Below are positions 54,570 through 63,166 of a stretch of DNA of 64,000 nucleotides, one piece after another. Position numbers and translations under genes: made by a program. Numbering within the stretch: position 1 is the first letter of the stretch; each line of letters begins with the position of its first letter. The notes beneath the pieces were generated by a model. It was given only the letters and a program-made list of their open reading frames with translations. It was not told the origin of the DNA and ran no database searches. The stretch spans positions 3,596,001 to 3,660,000 of the forward strand of contig NZ_CP060137.1 in NCBI RefSeq assembly GCF_014235785.1, read 5' to 3'. The stretch is from Bacillus sp. PAMC26568. GTDB taxonomy: Bacteria; Bacillota; Bacilli; Bacillales; Bacillaceae.

Positions 54570-55718
54570 TTATGCAAGATCTAAGTTTTTCACAATTATC
54601 GTTTTCATGATTTCATTTGTGCCGGCGTAAATGGCTGAAACCGGAATATCACGATATCGTCTGGCTATCTCGAATTCTTCCATATAGCCATAACCGCCAT
54701 GCAGCTGCATGACCTCAGATGCGACCTTTTTTGCCATATCCGTAATCCAATATTTAGCCATGGAAACGCGTGTCACAGCGTTTTTCCCTGACATATGCTC
54801 GGTAATGACAGAGTCTAAAAATGTCCGGCCAATCTCAATTTCCGTTGCCATTTCTGCTAATCGGAACTGGACGGTTTGAAAATCGCTGATTGATTTTCCA
54901 AAAGCTTTCCTTTGCTTTGTATATTGTTTGGCAATCTTAAGCATTCTTTCTGCAGAAGTCTGTGCTCCAATCGCAACGAGCAAGCGTTCCTGCTGCAGCT
55001 TATCCATTAAATAATAGAACCCTTTTCCTTCTTCTCCTAATAGATTGGCAGCAGGCACTTTTGCATCCTCAAAAATAAGCTCTGCTGTATCCTGAGCATG
55101 CAGGCCAACTTTTTCAAGCTTTCTTCCTCTCTTAAAACCTGGTGTGTCCCTTTCAACAACTATCAGGCTGATCCCCTTATGTGCCGGCTGTGCCTTTGGA
55201 TCGGTTTTGCATACGACTACAATTAAGTCAGAGGAGATTCCGTTCGTAATGAACGTTTTCTCCCCGTTTAGCACATAGTAGTCTCCTTGTTTAATAGCTG
55301 TTGTTTTAATGGCAGAGAGATCTGAGCCCGCACCAGGCTCAGTCATTGCGATAGCTGTAATCGTTTCTCCCGTTACACAAGTCGGCAAAAATCTCTGTTT
55401 CAATTCTTCCGAGCCATAAGAATCAAAATACGGCACTACAATATCATTATGAAGGCTTATGCCTATTAAACTTGAGCCCACTTTTTCAAGTTCTTCGTTT
55501 ATAATGACGGAATATGCAAAGTCTACTCCTGATCCGCCATATTTTTCATCAGTCCATGGGCAGAGAAAGCCTTGCTCTCCCATTTTGATCCACAGCTCCC
55601 GCGGAATCATTCCGGCTTTTTCCCACTGATCGTAGTATGGTACTGCTTCTTTTTGAAGAAATTTTCTTAGTGCTTCACGAAATATCTGGTGCTCATCTTG
55701 CAAGTATGCTGCAGGCAT
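54570..55718 (-). CDS. Acyl-CoA dehydrogenase
   Basis: A 382-residue flavoprotein introducing the first double bond in beta-oxidation. [22 protein letters not shown] (about 128-149) and [10 protein letters not shown] are the family signatures; [18 protein letters not shown] and GGYGYMEEF follow. At the place where medium-chain enzymes have the catalytic Glu (Y-E-G-T) the sequence reads YAGTNEIMK; a Glu in QQERLL (about 235) fits the alternative base position of long-chain and isovaleryl enzymes. Middle gene of the fatty-acid operon. Confidence 0.92.
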   Translation of the reverse strand: MPAAYLQDEHQIFREALRKFLQKEAVPYYDQWEKAGMIPRELWIKMGEQGFLCPWTDEKYGGSGVDFAYSVIINEELEKVGSSLIGISLHNDIVVPYFDSYGSEELKQRFLPTCVTGETITAIAMTEPGAGSDLSAIKTTAIKQGDYYVLNGEKTFITNGISSDLIVVVCKTDPKAQPAHKGISLIVVERDTPGFKRGRKLEKVGLHAQDTAELIFEDAKVPAANLLGEEGKGFYYLMDKLQQERLLVAIGAQTSAERMLKIAKQYTKQRKAFGKSISDFQTVQFRLAEMATEIEIGRTFLDSVITEHMSGKNAVTRVSMAKYWITDMAKKVASEVMQLHGGYGYMEEFEIARRYRDIPVSAIYAGTNEIMKTIIVKNLDLA

Positions 55719-55736
55719 ATAATTCTGGCCCCCTTT

Positions 55737-57296
55737 TTATGCGCTTGGCTGTTCTGCGAGTTTTTCCCTCAATAAAAATTTCTGTATTTTTCCGCTTGCG
55801 TTTCTAGGCAATGCATCAACAAAGTGATACGTTCGAGGTCTTTTATAAGGAGCAAGCTTATCACTCGTTTTACAGAATTCCTCAAGGTCTTCTTCCGTTA
55901 AATTCAAATCCTTTCTTACAATAAATGCTGTTACGCACTCTCCCCATTTCTCGTGCGGCTGTCCTAAAACAGCAGCATCCAAAACCCCTGAATGCTCAAA
56001 TAAAACATCCTCTACTTCTCGCGGATACACATTTTCTCCGCCGCTTATGATCATGTCATCTACACGGTCTGCAACATATAAAAAGCCGTCATTGTCCAGG
56101 TATCCTAAATCGCCTGAATGGTACCAGCCCTTGTACAGCGCTTTTTCAGACGCTTCTTTCATGTTGAAATAACCTGCCATCATACATGGCCCTTTTACAA
56201 TAATTTCTCCAACCTGACCAGGCGGCAAAATATCATCAGGCTCCGATGGTCCGTCTTCATTAGGCTTTACAATCCGCAGCTCATGCCCGTAGCATACTTT
56301 CCCAGCAGAGCCTACCTTTGTCAGCTGCTCATCCTCTGACAAAAACGTTACAGCAGGACCCATCTCAGTCATCCCATATGCCTGAATAAGATCTGTTCCA
56401 AGCTTTTCTTTGCACAGTTTGACAAGAGCCGATGCCATTGGCGCTGCCCCATATAACCCTAAACGCAAGGATGTCAGATTATAGTTTTCTATTTTTTCTT
56501 GAAGCATCATGTTCCACATCGTTGGCGCTCCGAAGAAAACCGTAATTTTTTCCTCTTCAATTAGCTGAAGAACAAGCTCCGGCTCAAAGTGATGCAGGAT
56601 GACATTGCTCCCGCCGACCTGAACACGCGGAAGGAAACAGCAATGAAGCTCAGCACAGTGAAACATTGGAGCAGCTACCAATCCCCGGTCATCCTTTGTC
56701 AGCCTTTTTGAAGCAATACAAACATGATTTTGCTCAATCATATCGCGGTGACGATGAAGAACTCCTTTAGGCCTTCCAGTCGTACCGCTCGTATACATGA
56801 TGGCATATAAATCATTTTCAGTTACTTCAATTTCTTCAAGTTTATTTTTCATATGCTTCACATTATCATGATAGCTTGATGCGTATGAAGGCGGTTCACT
56901 GTCTATAAACCAGAAGGAGATCTGATCAAATTGGAATTGAATTTCACTTATTTGAGGCTCAAGCACCCGTTCGAAAAGGACGATGGAAGGCTTGGCATCA
57001 TTTAAAATATAAGCGACCTCCTGTGCTTTCAGCCTGAAGTTGATTGGATTGATGACTGCACCGATTTTGGCACTTGCAAAATAAGCGGTTGCGAGCTCAA
57101 TCGTATTAAAAAGATACGTTGAAATGCGGTCTCCTTTTTTTATGCCCGCTTCTAAAAAAGCATTTGCAAGCTTATTCACTTCCTTCTGCCAATCGGCATA
57201 TGATAAGCGAATCCCCCTGCGGACATCGTAAATAGCTTCTTTTGATGGGTATTTCTCAGCAGCCAAATCAAAAGTCTTTCCAATTGTTAAATACAC
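55737..57296 (-). CDS. Long-chain fatty-acid-CoA ligase
   Basis: A 519-residue adenylate-forming enzyme. The P-loop is YTSGTTGRPKGVLH (about 165-178), then YGMTEMGP, GWYHSGDLGYLDNDGFLYVADR with the conserved Asp residues, IISGGENVYPREVE, and the catalytic Lys in PRNASGKIQKFLLRE near the C-terminus. GTG start behind AAAGGAGGAG. First gene of a four-gene operon (ligase, acyl-CoA dehydrogenase, hydroxyacyl dehydrogenase, thiolase) that can activate and shorten fatty acids. A perfect cre match lies in its leader. Confidence 0.92.
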   Translation of the reverse strand: MYLTIGKTFDLAAEKYPSKEAIYDVRRGIRLSYADWQKEVNKLANAFLEAGIKKGDRISTYLFNTIELATAYFASAKIGAVINPINFRLKAQEVAYILNDAKPSIVLFERVLEPQISEIQFQFDQISFWFIDSEPPSYASSYHDNVKHMKNKLEEIEVTENDLYAIMYTSGTTGRPKGVLHRHRDMIEQNHVCIASKRLTKDDRGLVAAPMFHCAELHCCFLPRVQVGGSNVILHHFEPELVLQLIEEEKITVFFGAPTMWNMMLQEKIENYNLTSLRLGLYGAAPMASALVKLCKEKLGTDLIQAYGMTEMGPAVTFLSEDEQLTKVGSAGKVCYGHELRIVKPNEDGPSEPDDILPPGQVGEIIVKGPCMMAGYFNMKEASEKALYKGWYHSGDLGYLDNDGFLYVADRVDDMIISGGENVYPREVEDVLFEHSGVLDAAVLGQPHEKWGECVTAFIVRKDLNLTEEDLEEFCKTSDKLAPYKRPRTYHFVDALPRNASGKIQKFLLREKLAEQPSA

Positions 57297-57315
57297 AGAA
57301 ACTCCTCCTTTAGAT

Positions 57316-57330
57316 AGAAAGCGTTTACAA
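57316..57330 (-). promoter_or_regulatory. CcpA cre site upstream of the fatty-acid operon
   Basis: Minus-strand TTGTAAACGCTTTCT matches the 15-base consensus WTGNAANCGNWNNCW at every fixed position. It lies about 20 bases before the first start codon, consistent with glucose repression of fatty-acid degradation as known in B. subtilis. Confidence 0.75.
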
Positions 57331-57558
57331 AAAAATAAGATGATAGTCTTACCTTTTAAATGAATCCTTTATAAACATTCATCATTTTTCTGAAAATTCC
57401 TTCATCTCATCTGAAATCTTTCATTAGAAGATTATGTAAAATGTCATTGATGATAATTGACCAAAGAAAAAAGACCCTAAATTTAAGGACTTTAATGGAA
57501 TAACTAAAATGTAGACTAAATCATACACACCAGTCGGTTCCTTGTTACCATAAATCTC

Positions 57559-58019
57559 TTAATCGGCTTGAAATCGTTTAAGAGCATTTTCTGTAAACAG
57601 TTTGAATTCATCTTCTTCTCTATTGTCCCATGATGTATAGCCCAAAGAAGCTAATTGATGAGGACCTTTACTTGTTATCCTTTATCACCGCGTTTAAGAT
57701 TCACATCAAGACTTCCTTCATTTGATAATAATGTATTTGGTTTTAATTTTAGTTTGAAAGTATCCACAAGACCTTTCACGATTGCAATAGCTGCTTTCTA
57801 ACGATAAGCATCAGATTTTAAGAGTGCTGCTGCTTTTTTATTCGCCATAAATCCACCTTCAACCAAAACAGAAGGGACATGGTTAGATACTTTTGTCATG
57901 TAGTGCTTACCCTTTTTAACTCCACGGTTCGTTCTATTGGTTTCTCTAATATACTTTTGTTCGGCACCTCTTTGGCCTTTCTCTTTTTCCAGTTCTGTTT
58001 TTTCCGGCATCTGAACCAT
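57559..58019 (-). pseudogene. Remnant of an N-acetylmuramoyl-L-alanine amidase
   Basis: The minus strand encodes part of an Amidase_3 domain (RETNRTNRGVKKGKHYMTK, then HVPSVLVEGGFMANKKAA, then LLKSDAYR). A TAG interrupts it, and the frame resumes with KAAIAIVKGLVDTF and LKRGDKG. After another stop and a frame change come LASLGYTSWDNREEDEFK and FTENALKRFQAD, a peptidoglycan-binding-domain fragment ending at 57561. The N-terminal catalytic half is absent. At least two stops and one frameshift show that the gene is dead. It marks the junction between core genes and the accessory region. Confidence 0.75.
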
Positions 58020-58141
58020 TGTAAATCCCAGACGAAATGAGAAAAAATTTGGGCGGGAATCCTTATTTTATTGAATTAGGTGAATGATTTGACTTGAGTC
58101 CTCTGATAATGGGGTCTATTTTTATTTATTGAACAAATCTA

Positions 58142-59179
58142 TTATCTTCTTCTAGAACGGATGATTAATAATGTTCCTTCTTCCTGATCATCTTCATATT
58201 TATCATAATCATGCTTTTTAGATTCTTTTTTCTTTTTCTTCTCTTCATGGTAGTTATTTTTACTTTCTTCTATTTGTCGTTTTTCCTCTTTCAATTGATT
58301 TCGTTCTTTCGTTTCTTTTTCTTGTTTCTCCTTTTTTATCTTTATATCTTTATTAGATTCTTTTTTCTTTTTCTTCTCTTCATGGTAGTTATTTTTACTT
58401 TCTTCTATTTGTCGTTTTTCCTCTTTCAATTGATTTCGTTCTTTCGTTTCTTTTTCTTGCTTCTCCTTTTTTATCTTTTTATCTTTATTAGATTCTTTTT
58501 TCTTTTTATCTTCTTCCTTTTCTTTATTAGATTCTTTTTTCTTTTTATCTTCTTCCTTTTCTTTATTAGATTCTTTTTTCTTTTTATCTTCTTCCTTTTC
58601 TTTATTAGATTCTTTTTTCTTTTTATCTTCTTCCTTTTCTTTATTAGATTCTTTTTTCTTTTTATCTTCTTCCTTTTCTTTATTAGATTCTTTTTTCTTT
58701 TTATCTTCTTCCTTTTTTATATTAGATACCTTTTTTGATTTGTCGTCTGTTTTTTCCGGTTCTGTCTTCTTTTTAATAATTTGTATTGCCGAACCGATCA
58801 TTCGTTCTAGAGGTATATGCTCGGTAAGGGAACTGAGATTAAACTCCGTCTTAGCCGGCGAGGTCTTCTCCGAGTCTTCTTTCCCTTCATCCTTATCCTG
58901 ATTTTCTAGTTTCTCTAACTCTTTTTGGATATACCGTTTCCACTCCAAATCGCCCTCCTGATTTGCAACTGTCGAAAGTGCTTCTTCATCTGCGACCGGA
59001 TTAGAATCAGTTTTCCTCTGATCTTCTTTCCCTTCATCCTTTACCTGATTTTCTGGTTTCTCTAACTCTTTTTGGATAAACCGCTTCCACTCCAAATCGC
59101 CCACCTGTTCCGCAACTGACGAAAGTGCTTCTTCATCTGCGGCCGGATTAGAATCAGATTTCCTCGGAATATAATCCAT
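58142..59179 (-). CDS. Highly repetitive Lys/Glu-rich protein
   Basis: A 345-residue protein of unknown family with three layers of internal duplication. Residues 8-105 contain two copies of a unit of about 49 residues (DSNPAADEEALSSVAEQVG; DLEWKRFIQKELEK). A single non-repeated patch follows (FNLSSLTEHIPLERMIGSAI). Next are five perfect copies of 13 residues (KKKKESNKEKEED), then two copies of 45 residues (RNQLKEEKRQIEESKNNYHE core). The DNA repeats exactly: 39 and 135 bases. No Cys, signal or membrane helix. It should be a long charged coil or disordered chain. ATG start behind GGAGGTTCCC. A real gene is supported by the ribosome site and intact frame; its role is unknown. Confidence 0.7.
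   Translation of the reverse strand: MDYIPRKSDSNPAADEEALSSVAEQVGDLEWKRFIQKELEKPENQVKDEGKEDQRKTDSNPVADEEALSTVANQEGDLEWKRYIQKELEKLENQDKDEGKEDSEKTSPAKTEFNLSSLTEHIPLERMIGSAIQIIKKKTEPEKTDDKSKKVSNIKKEEDKKKKESNKEKEEDKKKKESNKEKEEDKKKKESNKEKEEDKKKKESNKEKEEDKKKKESNKEKEEDKKKKESNKDKKIKKEKQEKETKERNQLKEEKRQIEESKNNYHEEKKKKKESNKDIKIKKEKQEKETKERNQLKEEKRQIEESKNNYHEEKKKKKESKKHDYDKYEDDQEEGTLLIIRSRRR
58497..58725. repeat. 39-base tandem repeat within the Lys/Glu-rich gene
   Basis: Five near-perfect 39-base units encode KKKKESNKEKEED, with partial copies at both ends. A 135-base duplication lies next to it (58220 and 58355 mark the same base in the two copies). Such arrays vary in length by slippage, so copy number could differ between relatives. 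Confidence 0.85.
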
Positions 59180-59330
59180 TGATTGGGAACCTCCTTTTAT
59201 ATGTTTGATGACTCTCTATTTGATGACACTTTATATGTTTATGTGAGTTACCGAATCTGGATTGGGCTGAAGCGGAATTCACCGAATTATAGTCCATTAC
59301 CCATATGATCTGGGATATTTATTCATATAC

Positions 59331-59350
59331 TGAACTATTCTGAACTATTC
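59331..59350. repeat. Direct 10-base repeat before a small gene
   Basis: TGAACTATTC occurs twice in tandem about 25 bases before the start at 59375. It could be a regulator half-site pair or simple duplication. The rest of the 59180-59374 gap shows no convincing promoter. Confidence 0.35.
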
Positions 59351-59374
59351 TTATAAGGAAGGAGTGAAAGGAGA

Positions 59375-59614
59375 ATGAAAACAAGTAACACGGATTTTGG
59401 GGATAAAATTTTATTCATTCTGGGTATGACTTTTTGCGGCGTGTTTGTTTTCGTACTAGTGGTGGGCGTTATCGTTGCATTGTTTACATCTAGGGACGGC
59501 AAGAAACGAACGGGAACGATTGATTCCGTTCCGATGCAGGATGACGAGGTTGCGATCGCTTTGAAAGCCGAATCAGACGAGGAAAGGCTGGCTGAAAGCG
59601 ATTCAGTTTCATGA
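59375..59614 (+). CDS. Small single-helix membrane protein, 79 residues
   Basis: Unknown protein. One membrane helix (about 10-36, ILFILGMTFCGVFVFVLVVG) is followed by SRDGKKRTG and an acidic C-terminus (DDEVAIALKAESDEERLAESD). The topology resembles small secretion or signalling subunits, but I do not recognise the family. Start behind GGAGTGAAAGGAGA. Its TGA overlaps the ATG of a 43-codon frame downstream (ATGA). Confidence 0.55.
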   Translation: MKTSNTDFGDKILFILGMTFCGVFVFVLVVGVIVALFTSRDGKKRTGTIDSVPMQDDEVAIALKAESDEERLAESDSVS

Positions 59615-59742
59615 TGAAATGGCAGAAGGAAATGCAGACTCCATTTGGAAAGCAAACCGCTTCACCCCAGGATACTGCGTCCGTATGCTCCGCAATTCCG
59701 CAGCTTCCCTTTTACCCGATCGATCCTTGTTTCCTGTGGTAA
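59611..59742 (+). CDS. Possible small coupled peptide, 43 residues
   Basis: The frame starts with ATGATG overlapping the stop of the preceding gene and ends TGG TAA. It encodes MMKWQKEMQTPFGKQTASPQ, then DTASVCSAIPQLPFYPIDPC, then FLW. Translational coupling is the main support; no other ribosome site is needed. Composition (Pro, Cys, aromatic end) is unlike its neighbours. Could be chance; I report it because of the overlap. Confidence 0.3.
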   Translation: MMKWQKEMQTPFGKQTASPQDTASVCSAIPQLPFYPIDPCFLW

Positions 59743-59752
59743 CAGCCAGTGA

Positions 59753-59890
59753 AGACTAAATCCATCCTTACTTGAGTGGGAACTACGTCAACCGGGCAGT
59801 CTTGATAAAGACACTTATTATAGAATGATCTACGAACTTGGTGAAGCGTATAACGGGTCGATCGTTTTCAGGAGCGGAGTATTGCAGTAG
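59753..59890 (+). other. Open frame without a start, possible gene fragment
   Basis: Forty-five codons between stops read RLNPSLLEWELRQPGSLDKD then TYYRMIYELGEAYNGSIVFR then SGVLQ. The composition looks protein-like, but the only ATG is internal (codon 25) and no ribosome site precedes a likely start. It may be the end of a decayed gene. Confidence 0.25.
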
Positions 59891-59951
59891 TATGTTGAAC
59901 GAGGAAAGAGTTGAGAATGGCTAAATGCAGTATCGTAAGGAGGTGAAACAG

Positions 59952-60230
59952 TTGTTTAGGGAAAATCAAGAGTTTTCGAGATTTTTTCGCGAAATCAATC
60001 GGGGATTTAGATACTTTGTCGCTAATTATACGACGGCGGTCAAAAACGGAGCAGACGTAGCCGAGCAAGAAATCATTGAAGCTGTAGAAGATCGTGATCA
60101 ACCCCTCGATATCGTTGCAGGAAAATTATTCGTTGCCCTAAAGAAGGGTGTACAATCTGCTGGTGAACAAATGGTCGTTGCCGGATTCGATATCTTCGAA
60201 CAAATGAAAGCAAAATCGAGAAAAAAATAA
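59952..60230 (+). CDS. Small basic/acidic hypothetical protein, 92 residues
   Basis: A TTG start at 59952 follows AAGGAGGTG, a near-perfect ribosome site; the frame is open 27 bases further upstream from an ATG that would hide that site. Sequence FRENQEFSRFFREINRGFRY, then a helix of AVKNGADVAEQEIIEAVED, and a basic end MKAKSRKK. No membrane segment or signal. Family unknown. Confidence 0.6.
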   Translation: MFRENQEFSRFFREINRGFRYFVANYTTAVKNGADVAEQEIIEAVEDRDQPLDIVAGKLFVALKKGVQSAGEQMVVAGFDIFEQMKAKSRKK

Positions 60231-60274
60231 GGAAGCAGCCAGCATATTATTCACTGCTGAGGCCTGCATAAAAG

Positions 60275-60323
60275 CAATGGCTGACTCTAAGGGATGCGTT
60301 TCTTTCTGAAGAGCCAGCCATTG
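60275..60323. terminator. Bidirectional hairpin between convergent accessory genes
   Basis: CAATGGCTGACTCT at 60275-60288 pairs with AGAGCCAGCCATTG at 60310-60323 with one mismatch. T-rich bases lie beyond it on both strands. It separates the rightward small genes from the leftward aryl-acid operon. Confidence 0.7.
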
Positions 60324-60348
60324 ATCAGTTACACTTCTTTTTAGAACC

Positions 60349-60945
60349 TTATTCTTCTTTGTTCGATTGCTCTTTCGTCATCCCTTGCTGTAAACGGTGT
60401 CCGATGATGCTCGGATGGAAATATTCGAGCATCTGAATCCCCGGATTATGTCCGAAATAAATGAAGTATCTTTTGTAAGGCACCTTATTTTGCAGATTAG
60501 GAAAGTGGATCTTGATCGGCCGCCCGAAAAGATCGACCGTTTCCGCTTCGTTCATGAATCCGGAGTCGGCCACCTTTCGGAATGTACGCATTCCGAGTGA
60601 GCTTATTGCTTTTCCAATTCCCTCTTGTCGATGCGCAATTTTCTCGAACAAAGCGGGAGGTACATGCTTAGAATTTACAAGTGCAATGTTATGTGACACG
60701 ACAAATCGACTTTTCTCGCCGATCAAAACCGATTCTCGAATATAGTACGGACCTCCCGAGAATTCACCCATCAGGTTTGCATCCTCTCCACCTATTTGTT
60801 CTTGCCGGATCACATGTACAATCATTTTCTCGTTCAACAGCATTTCTAGCAAATCCGTTGTCCGCCCATCCGTTACTAATAGAAAGTCGAATATCAATCC
60901 TTGTAAAACATCCGACGCCTTTCGCTCAAACTGCGAGTCTATCAT
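60349..60945 (-). CDS. Chorismate lyase-like protein (4-hydroxybenzoate synthase family)
   Basis: A 198-residue protein. I start at the ATG at 60945 because GGAGGTGAGAGT directly precedes it; the frame is open to 61200 but would run back through the DAHP synthase gene. The pattern YYIRESVLIGEKSRFVVSHN, then PPALFEKIAHRQEGIGKAIS, then RTFRKVADSGFM resembles the DUF98/Rv2949c-type chorismate pyruvate-lyase group, where a G-x-G/R-R core holds chorismate. If so, it makes 4-hydroxybenzoate and pyruvate. The family call is from memory of sequence patterns and moderately sure. Last gene of the visible operon. Confidence 0.65.
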   Translation of the reverse strand: MIDSQFERKASDVLQGLIFDFLLVTDGRTTDLLEMLLNEKMIVHVIRQEQIGGEDANLMGEFSGGPYYIRESVLIGEKSRFVVSHNIALVNSKHVPPALFEKIAHRQEGIGKAISSLGMRTFRKVADSGFMNEAETVDLFGRPIKIHFPNLQNKVPYKRYFIYFGHNPGIQMLEYFHPSIIGHRLQQGMTKEQSNKEE

Positions 60946-61003
60946 ACTCTCACCTCCATCAGACAATTGTGCGCGACTCTCTTCAACAGTTACCTGAAAA
61001 TTG

Positions 61004-61831
61004 TTAATGATACAAACCGGAAGCGCAGAGCCCCTTCCAGAACGTATGAAACTCATCAATGTTGACTTGCTGCTTCGCGTCGGAGAGAGCGGCCGGGGGA
61101 TTCGGGTGTACCTCAACCATAATCCCGTCGGCGCCAGCGGCAAGCGCTGCCTTTGCACAAGGCAGCAGAATATCTTTCCGCCCGGTAGAATGAGTGACAT
61201 CCACTAGAACTGGAAGATGGGTCTCCTGCTTTAAGATTGGAATAGCGGAAATATCAAGCGTATTGCGAGTCGCTTTCTCGAAAGTGCGTATACCGCGTTC
61301 CATTAACATGACCTGGTCATTCCCATGATGCAGAATATATTCTGCTGCGAGAATAAACTCCTCCAAAGTAGCTGATAGGCCGCGTTTCAGCAGTATAGGC
61401 TTCTTCGTTTGCCCGACAGCTTTCAGCAGTTCGAAGTTCTGCATGTTGCGCGCGCCTATTTGAAAGATATCGATATAACGGGCGGCTGTATCGATTTGAG
61501 TGGGACTCATAATTTCGCTGATAGTCACTAATCCGAATTCATCCGCCACATCCTTCATAATTTTTAATCCCTCTTCACCGAGCCCTTGAAAATCGTAAGG
61601 AGAAGTTCTCGGTTTGAATGCCCCTCCGCGTAAGACCGTTAAGCCGGCTTTCTTTAAAGCGGAAGCAACCGTTACGAGCTGATCTCTCGATTCGACCGAG
61701 CAGGGACCTGCGATCAGCATATGCGAAGAACCACCGATTTCCGATTGCTTAATATTAATAATCGTATCCTCGCTTTTATTGTGGCGGCTTACGAGAAGTG
61801 GAGATTTCTCTTGTTGCAATTTATCGCTCAT
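61004..61831 (-). CDS. DAHP synthase (3-deoxy-7-phosphoheptulonate synthase)
   Basis: A 275-residue enzyme of the AroA-beta type, joining phosphoenolpyruvate and erythrose-4-phosphate at the start of the shikimate route. Motifs: AGPCSVES (about 41-48), [16 protein letters not shown] (about 68-83), [27 protein letters not shown] and [10 protein letters not shown], with MVEVHPNP at the metal end. There is no chorismate-mutase domain and only a short N-terminus, so feedback control may be weak. ATG at 61831 behind GAAAGGA; three codons upstream are open. In this operon it could supply chorismate for the lyase encoded next. Confidence 0.93.
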   Translation of the reverse strand: MSDKLQQEKSPLLVSRHNKSEDTIINIKQSEIGGSSHMLIAGPCSVESRDQLVTVASALKKAGLTVLRGGAFKPRTSPYDFQGLGEEGLKIMKDVADEFGLVTISEIMSPTQIDTAARYIDIFQIGARNMQNFELLKAVGQTKKPILLKRGLSATLEEFILAAEYILHHGNDQVMLMERGIRTFEKATRNTLDISAIPILKQETHLPVLVDVTHSTGRKDILLPCAKAALAAGADGIMVEVHPNPPAALSDAKQQVNIDEFHTFWKGLCASGLYH

Positions 61832-61896
61832 GATGAACAATCCTTTCTTTCAGTCAAATTAATTGGAATCTTCCTATCCAATTATCGTTATGCTTT

Positions 61897-63132
61897 CTAT
61901 TCGCCATTACTTCGCTTTTTGATATATACAGGCTTTATCGATGGAATGTTACTCATGAGATCTGCACGATCGAGCAACGTTGTGATTTCAACGGTGACCG
62001 GCACTTGAAGTTGAGAAGATAATCGAGAACGGACATTTTCCTCCGACCATTTCCCGGAATCATGCGAATCTAGTAAAAAGTGCAGCCCCTCCTCCTGCTC
62101 TAGCACCTTCCAAGCATCAGGAGCAGGAGACAACGAATATACGGCTTCCTGAATATCCATTGCGTCTAGGACGGTGTTTCCAAAACGGATTCGATCCTTG
62201 CTTCTGCCGTAATGAACCAGCTTGGCTCCAGCCCGGCCGCAATCGCATAAACAGGGCTCTACAGAGATAATGTCTTCATTAAAGTATCGCAGCAGAGGAG
62301 AACCCTGATGGGAAAGCGTCGTGATTGCCGCAAACCCTCTTTCTCCATAAGCGACGGGGCTTGAACCATCCTCATTCAGTACTTCTACGACAAAATCTTG
62401 CTCTACGATATGCATTGTGCCATGCTCGCACATTGTAGCGATATTGGCAGTTTCCGTCGAACCGTACATATTAAATACAGGCACGCTCCACAGCTTTTCT
62501 ATATGCTCCCTGCGCTTGTCGCTCATTAGTTCACCTGCGACGCATATCGCGCGCAGAGCCGGAAAGTCCTTGCTCGGCTCAGAACCGCCGAGACGAGCCG
62601 CTTCGGCCAGCAGTTCCATCTCACGCGGAAGTCCCGCTAGCACAGTGGCAGAAAGATGTTTCATCAGACTTAACACTCTGGGGTAAGGGGTAACTACAGT
62701 ACGTCCGCTTGCGGGAACGACCCCGGCTCCTGTCTGCCAAGCTGCATGCTGCATTAAGAATGCAGGCAGTGACATTGCGTAAGGAAAGCGGATCAGCACC
62801 AGATCTTCAGACGTCAAATGCACACCGCATTCCTTCAATTGTCTTCCGCCAATGATCAAATCTTTTTGCGTAAACCAGGCAGCAGATGGCTCCCCGGTTG
62901 TGCCGGTCGATTCGTGGTATTGAGCGATTTCCTTCATATCGACTGCGAGGTGCCCGAAGATGCCGGCTTTCCGCAGATCTCCCTTTGTCGTTAACGGAAG
63001 TGTCTGGATGTGATTCAATCCAATACCGACTAAAGCAAAGTCCGATAATTTACTCTTGTAAAGAGGAGATTTTAGAATACGCACATACATCTCCTGAAAC
63101 TTTCGCGCCCTCTCTTTATCGATGTCGCTCAT
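61897..63132 (-). CDS. PaaK-like adenylate-forming ligase A
   Basis: A 411-residue AMP-binding enzyme of the phenylacetate-CoA-ligase-like group. The P-loop is STGTTGEPS (75-83) and the A5 motif YGSTET (223-228). A Cys/His set (MCEHGTMHI near 234 and CLCDCG near 305) may bind a metal, as in some relatives. A short C-terminal domain follows. Typical members activate aryl or small carboxylic acids; 4-hydroxybenzoate is the suggested substrate from context. Start behind GGAGGTTGCC. It is 34 bases after the second ligase and 65 bases before DAHP synthase. Confidence 0.85.
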   Translation of the reverse strand: MSDIDKERARKFQEMYVRILKSPLYKSKLSDFALVGIGLNHIQTLPLTTKGDLRKAGIFGHLAVDMKEIAQYHESTGTTGEPSAAWFTQKDLIIGGRQLKECGVHLTSEDLVLIRFPYAMSLPAFLMQHAAWQTGAGVVPASGRTVVTPYPRVLSLMKHLSATVLAGLPREMELLAEAARLGGSEPSKDFPALRAICVAGELMSDKRREHIEKLWSVPVFNMYGSTETANIATMCEHGTMHIVEQDFVVEVLNEDGSSPVAYGERGFAAITTLSHQGSPLLRYFNEDIISVEPCLCDCGRAGAKLVHYGRSKDRIRFGNTVLDAMDIQEAVYSLSPAPDAWKVLEQEEGLHFLLDSHDSGKWSEENVRSRLSSQLQVPVTVEITTLLDRADLMSNIPSIKPVYIKKRSNGE

Positions 63133-63166
63133 TAAGGCAACCTCCTCTCTCGTTTTTTATTTATAG

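Noticed and set aside
57361..57390. FadR-like inverted repeat ATGAAT...ATTCAT before the fatty-acid operon
   Set aside because: Arms and spacing do not fit the TGAATGANTANTCATTCA consensus.
58497..58725. Regular 39-base repeats suggestive of a CRISPR array
   Set aside because: Units are directly tandem with no unique spacers and lie in frame within a coding gene.
58211..58738. Rightward Phe-rich frame of 175 codons
   Set aside because: Antisense of the Lys/Glu repeat gene; FFFLF repeats are the complement of AAG/GAA codons and no real protein.
60946..61200. Longer chorismate-lyase-like frame starting at 61200
   Set aside because: It overlaps the 3' end of the DAHP synthase gene; a strong ribosome site fixes the start at 60945.
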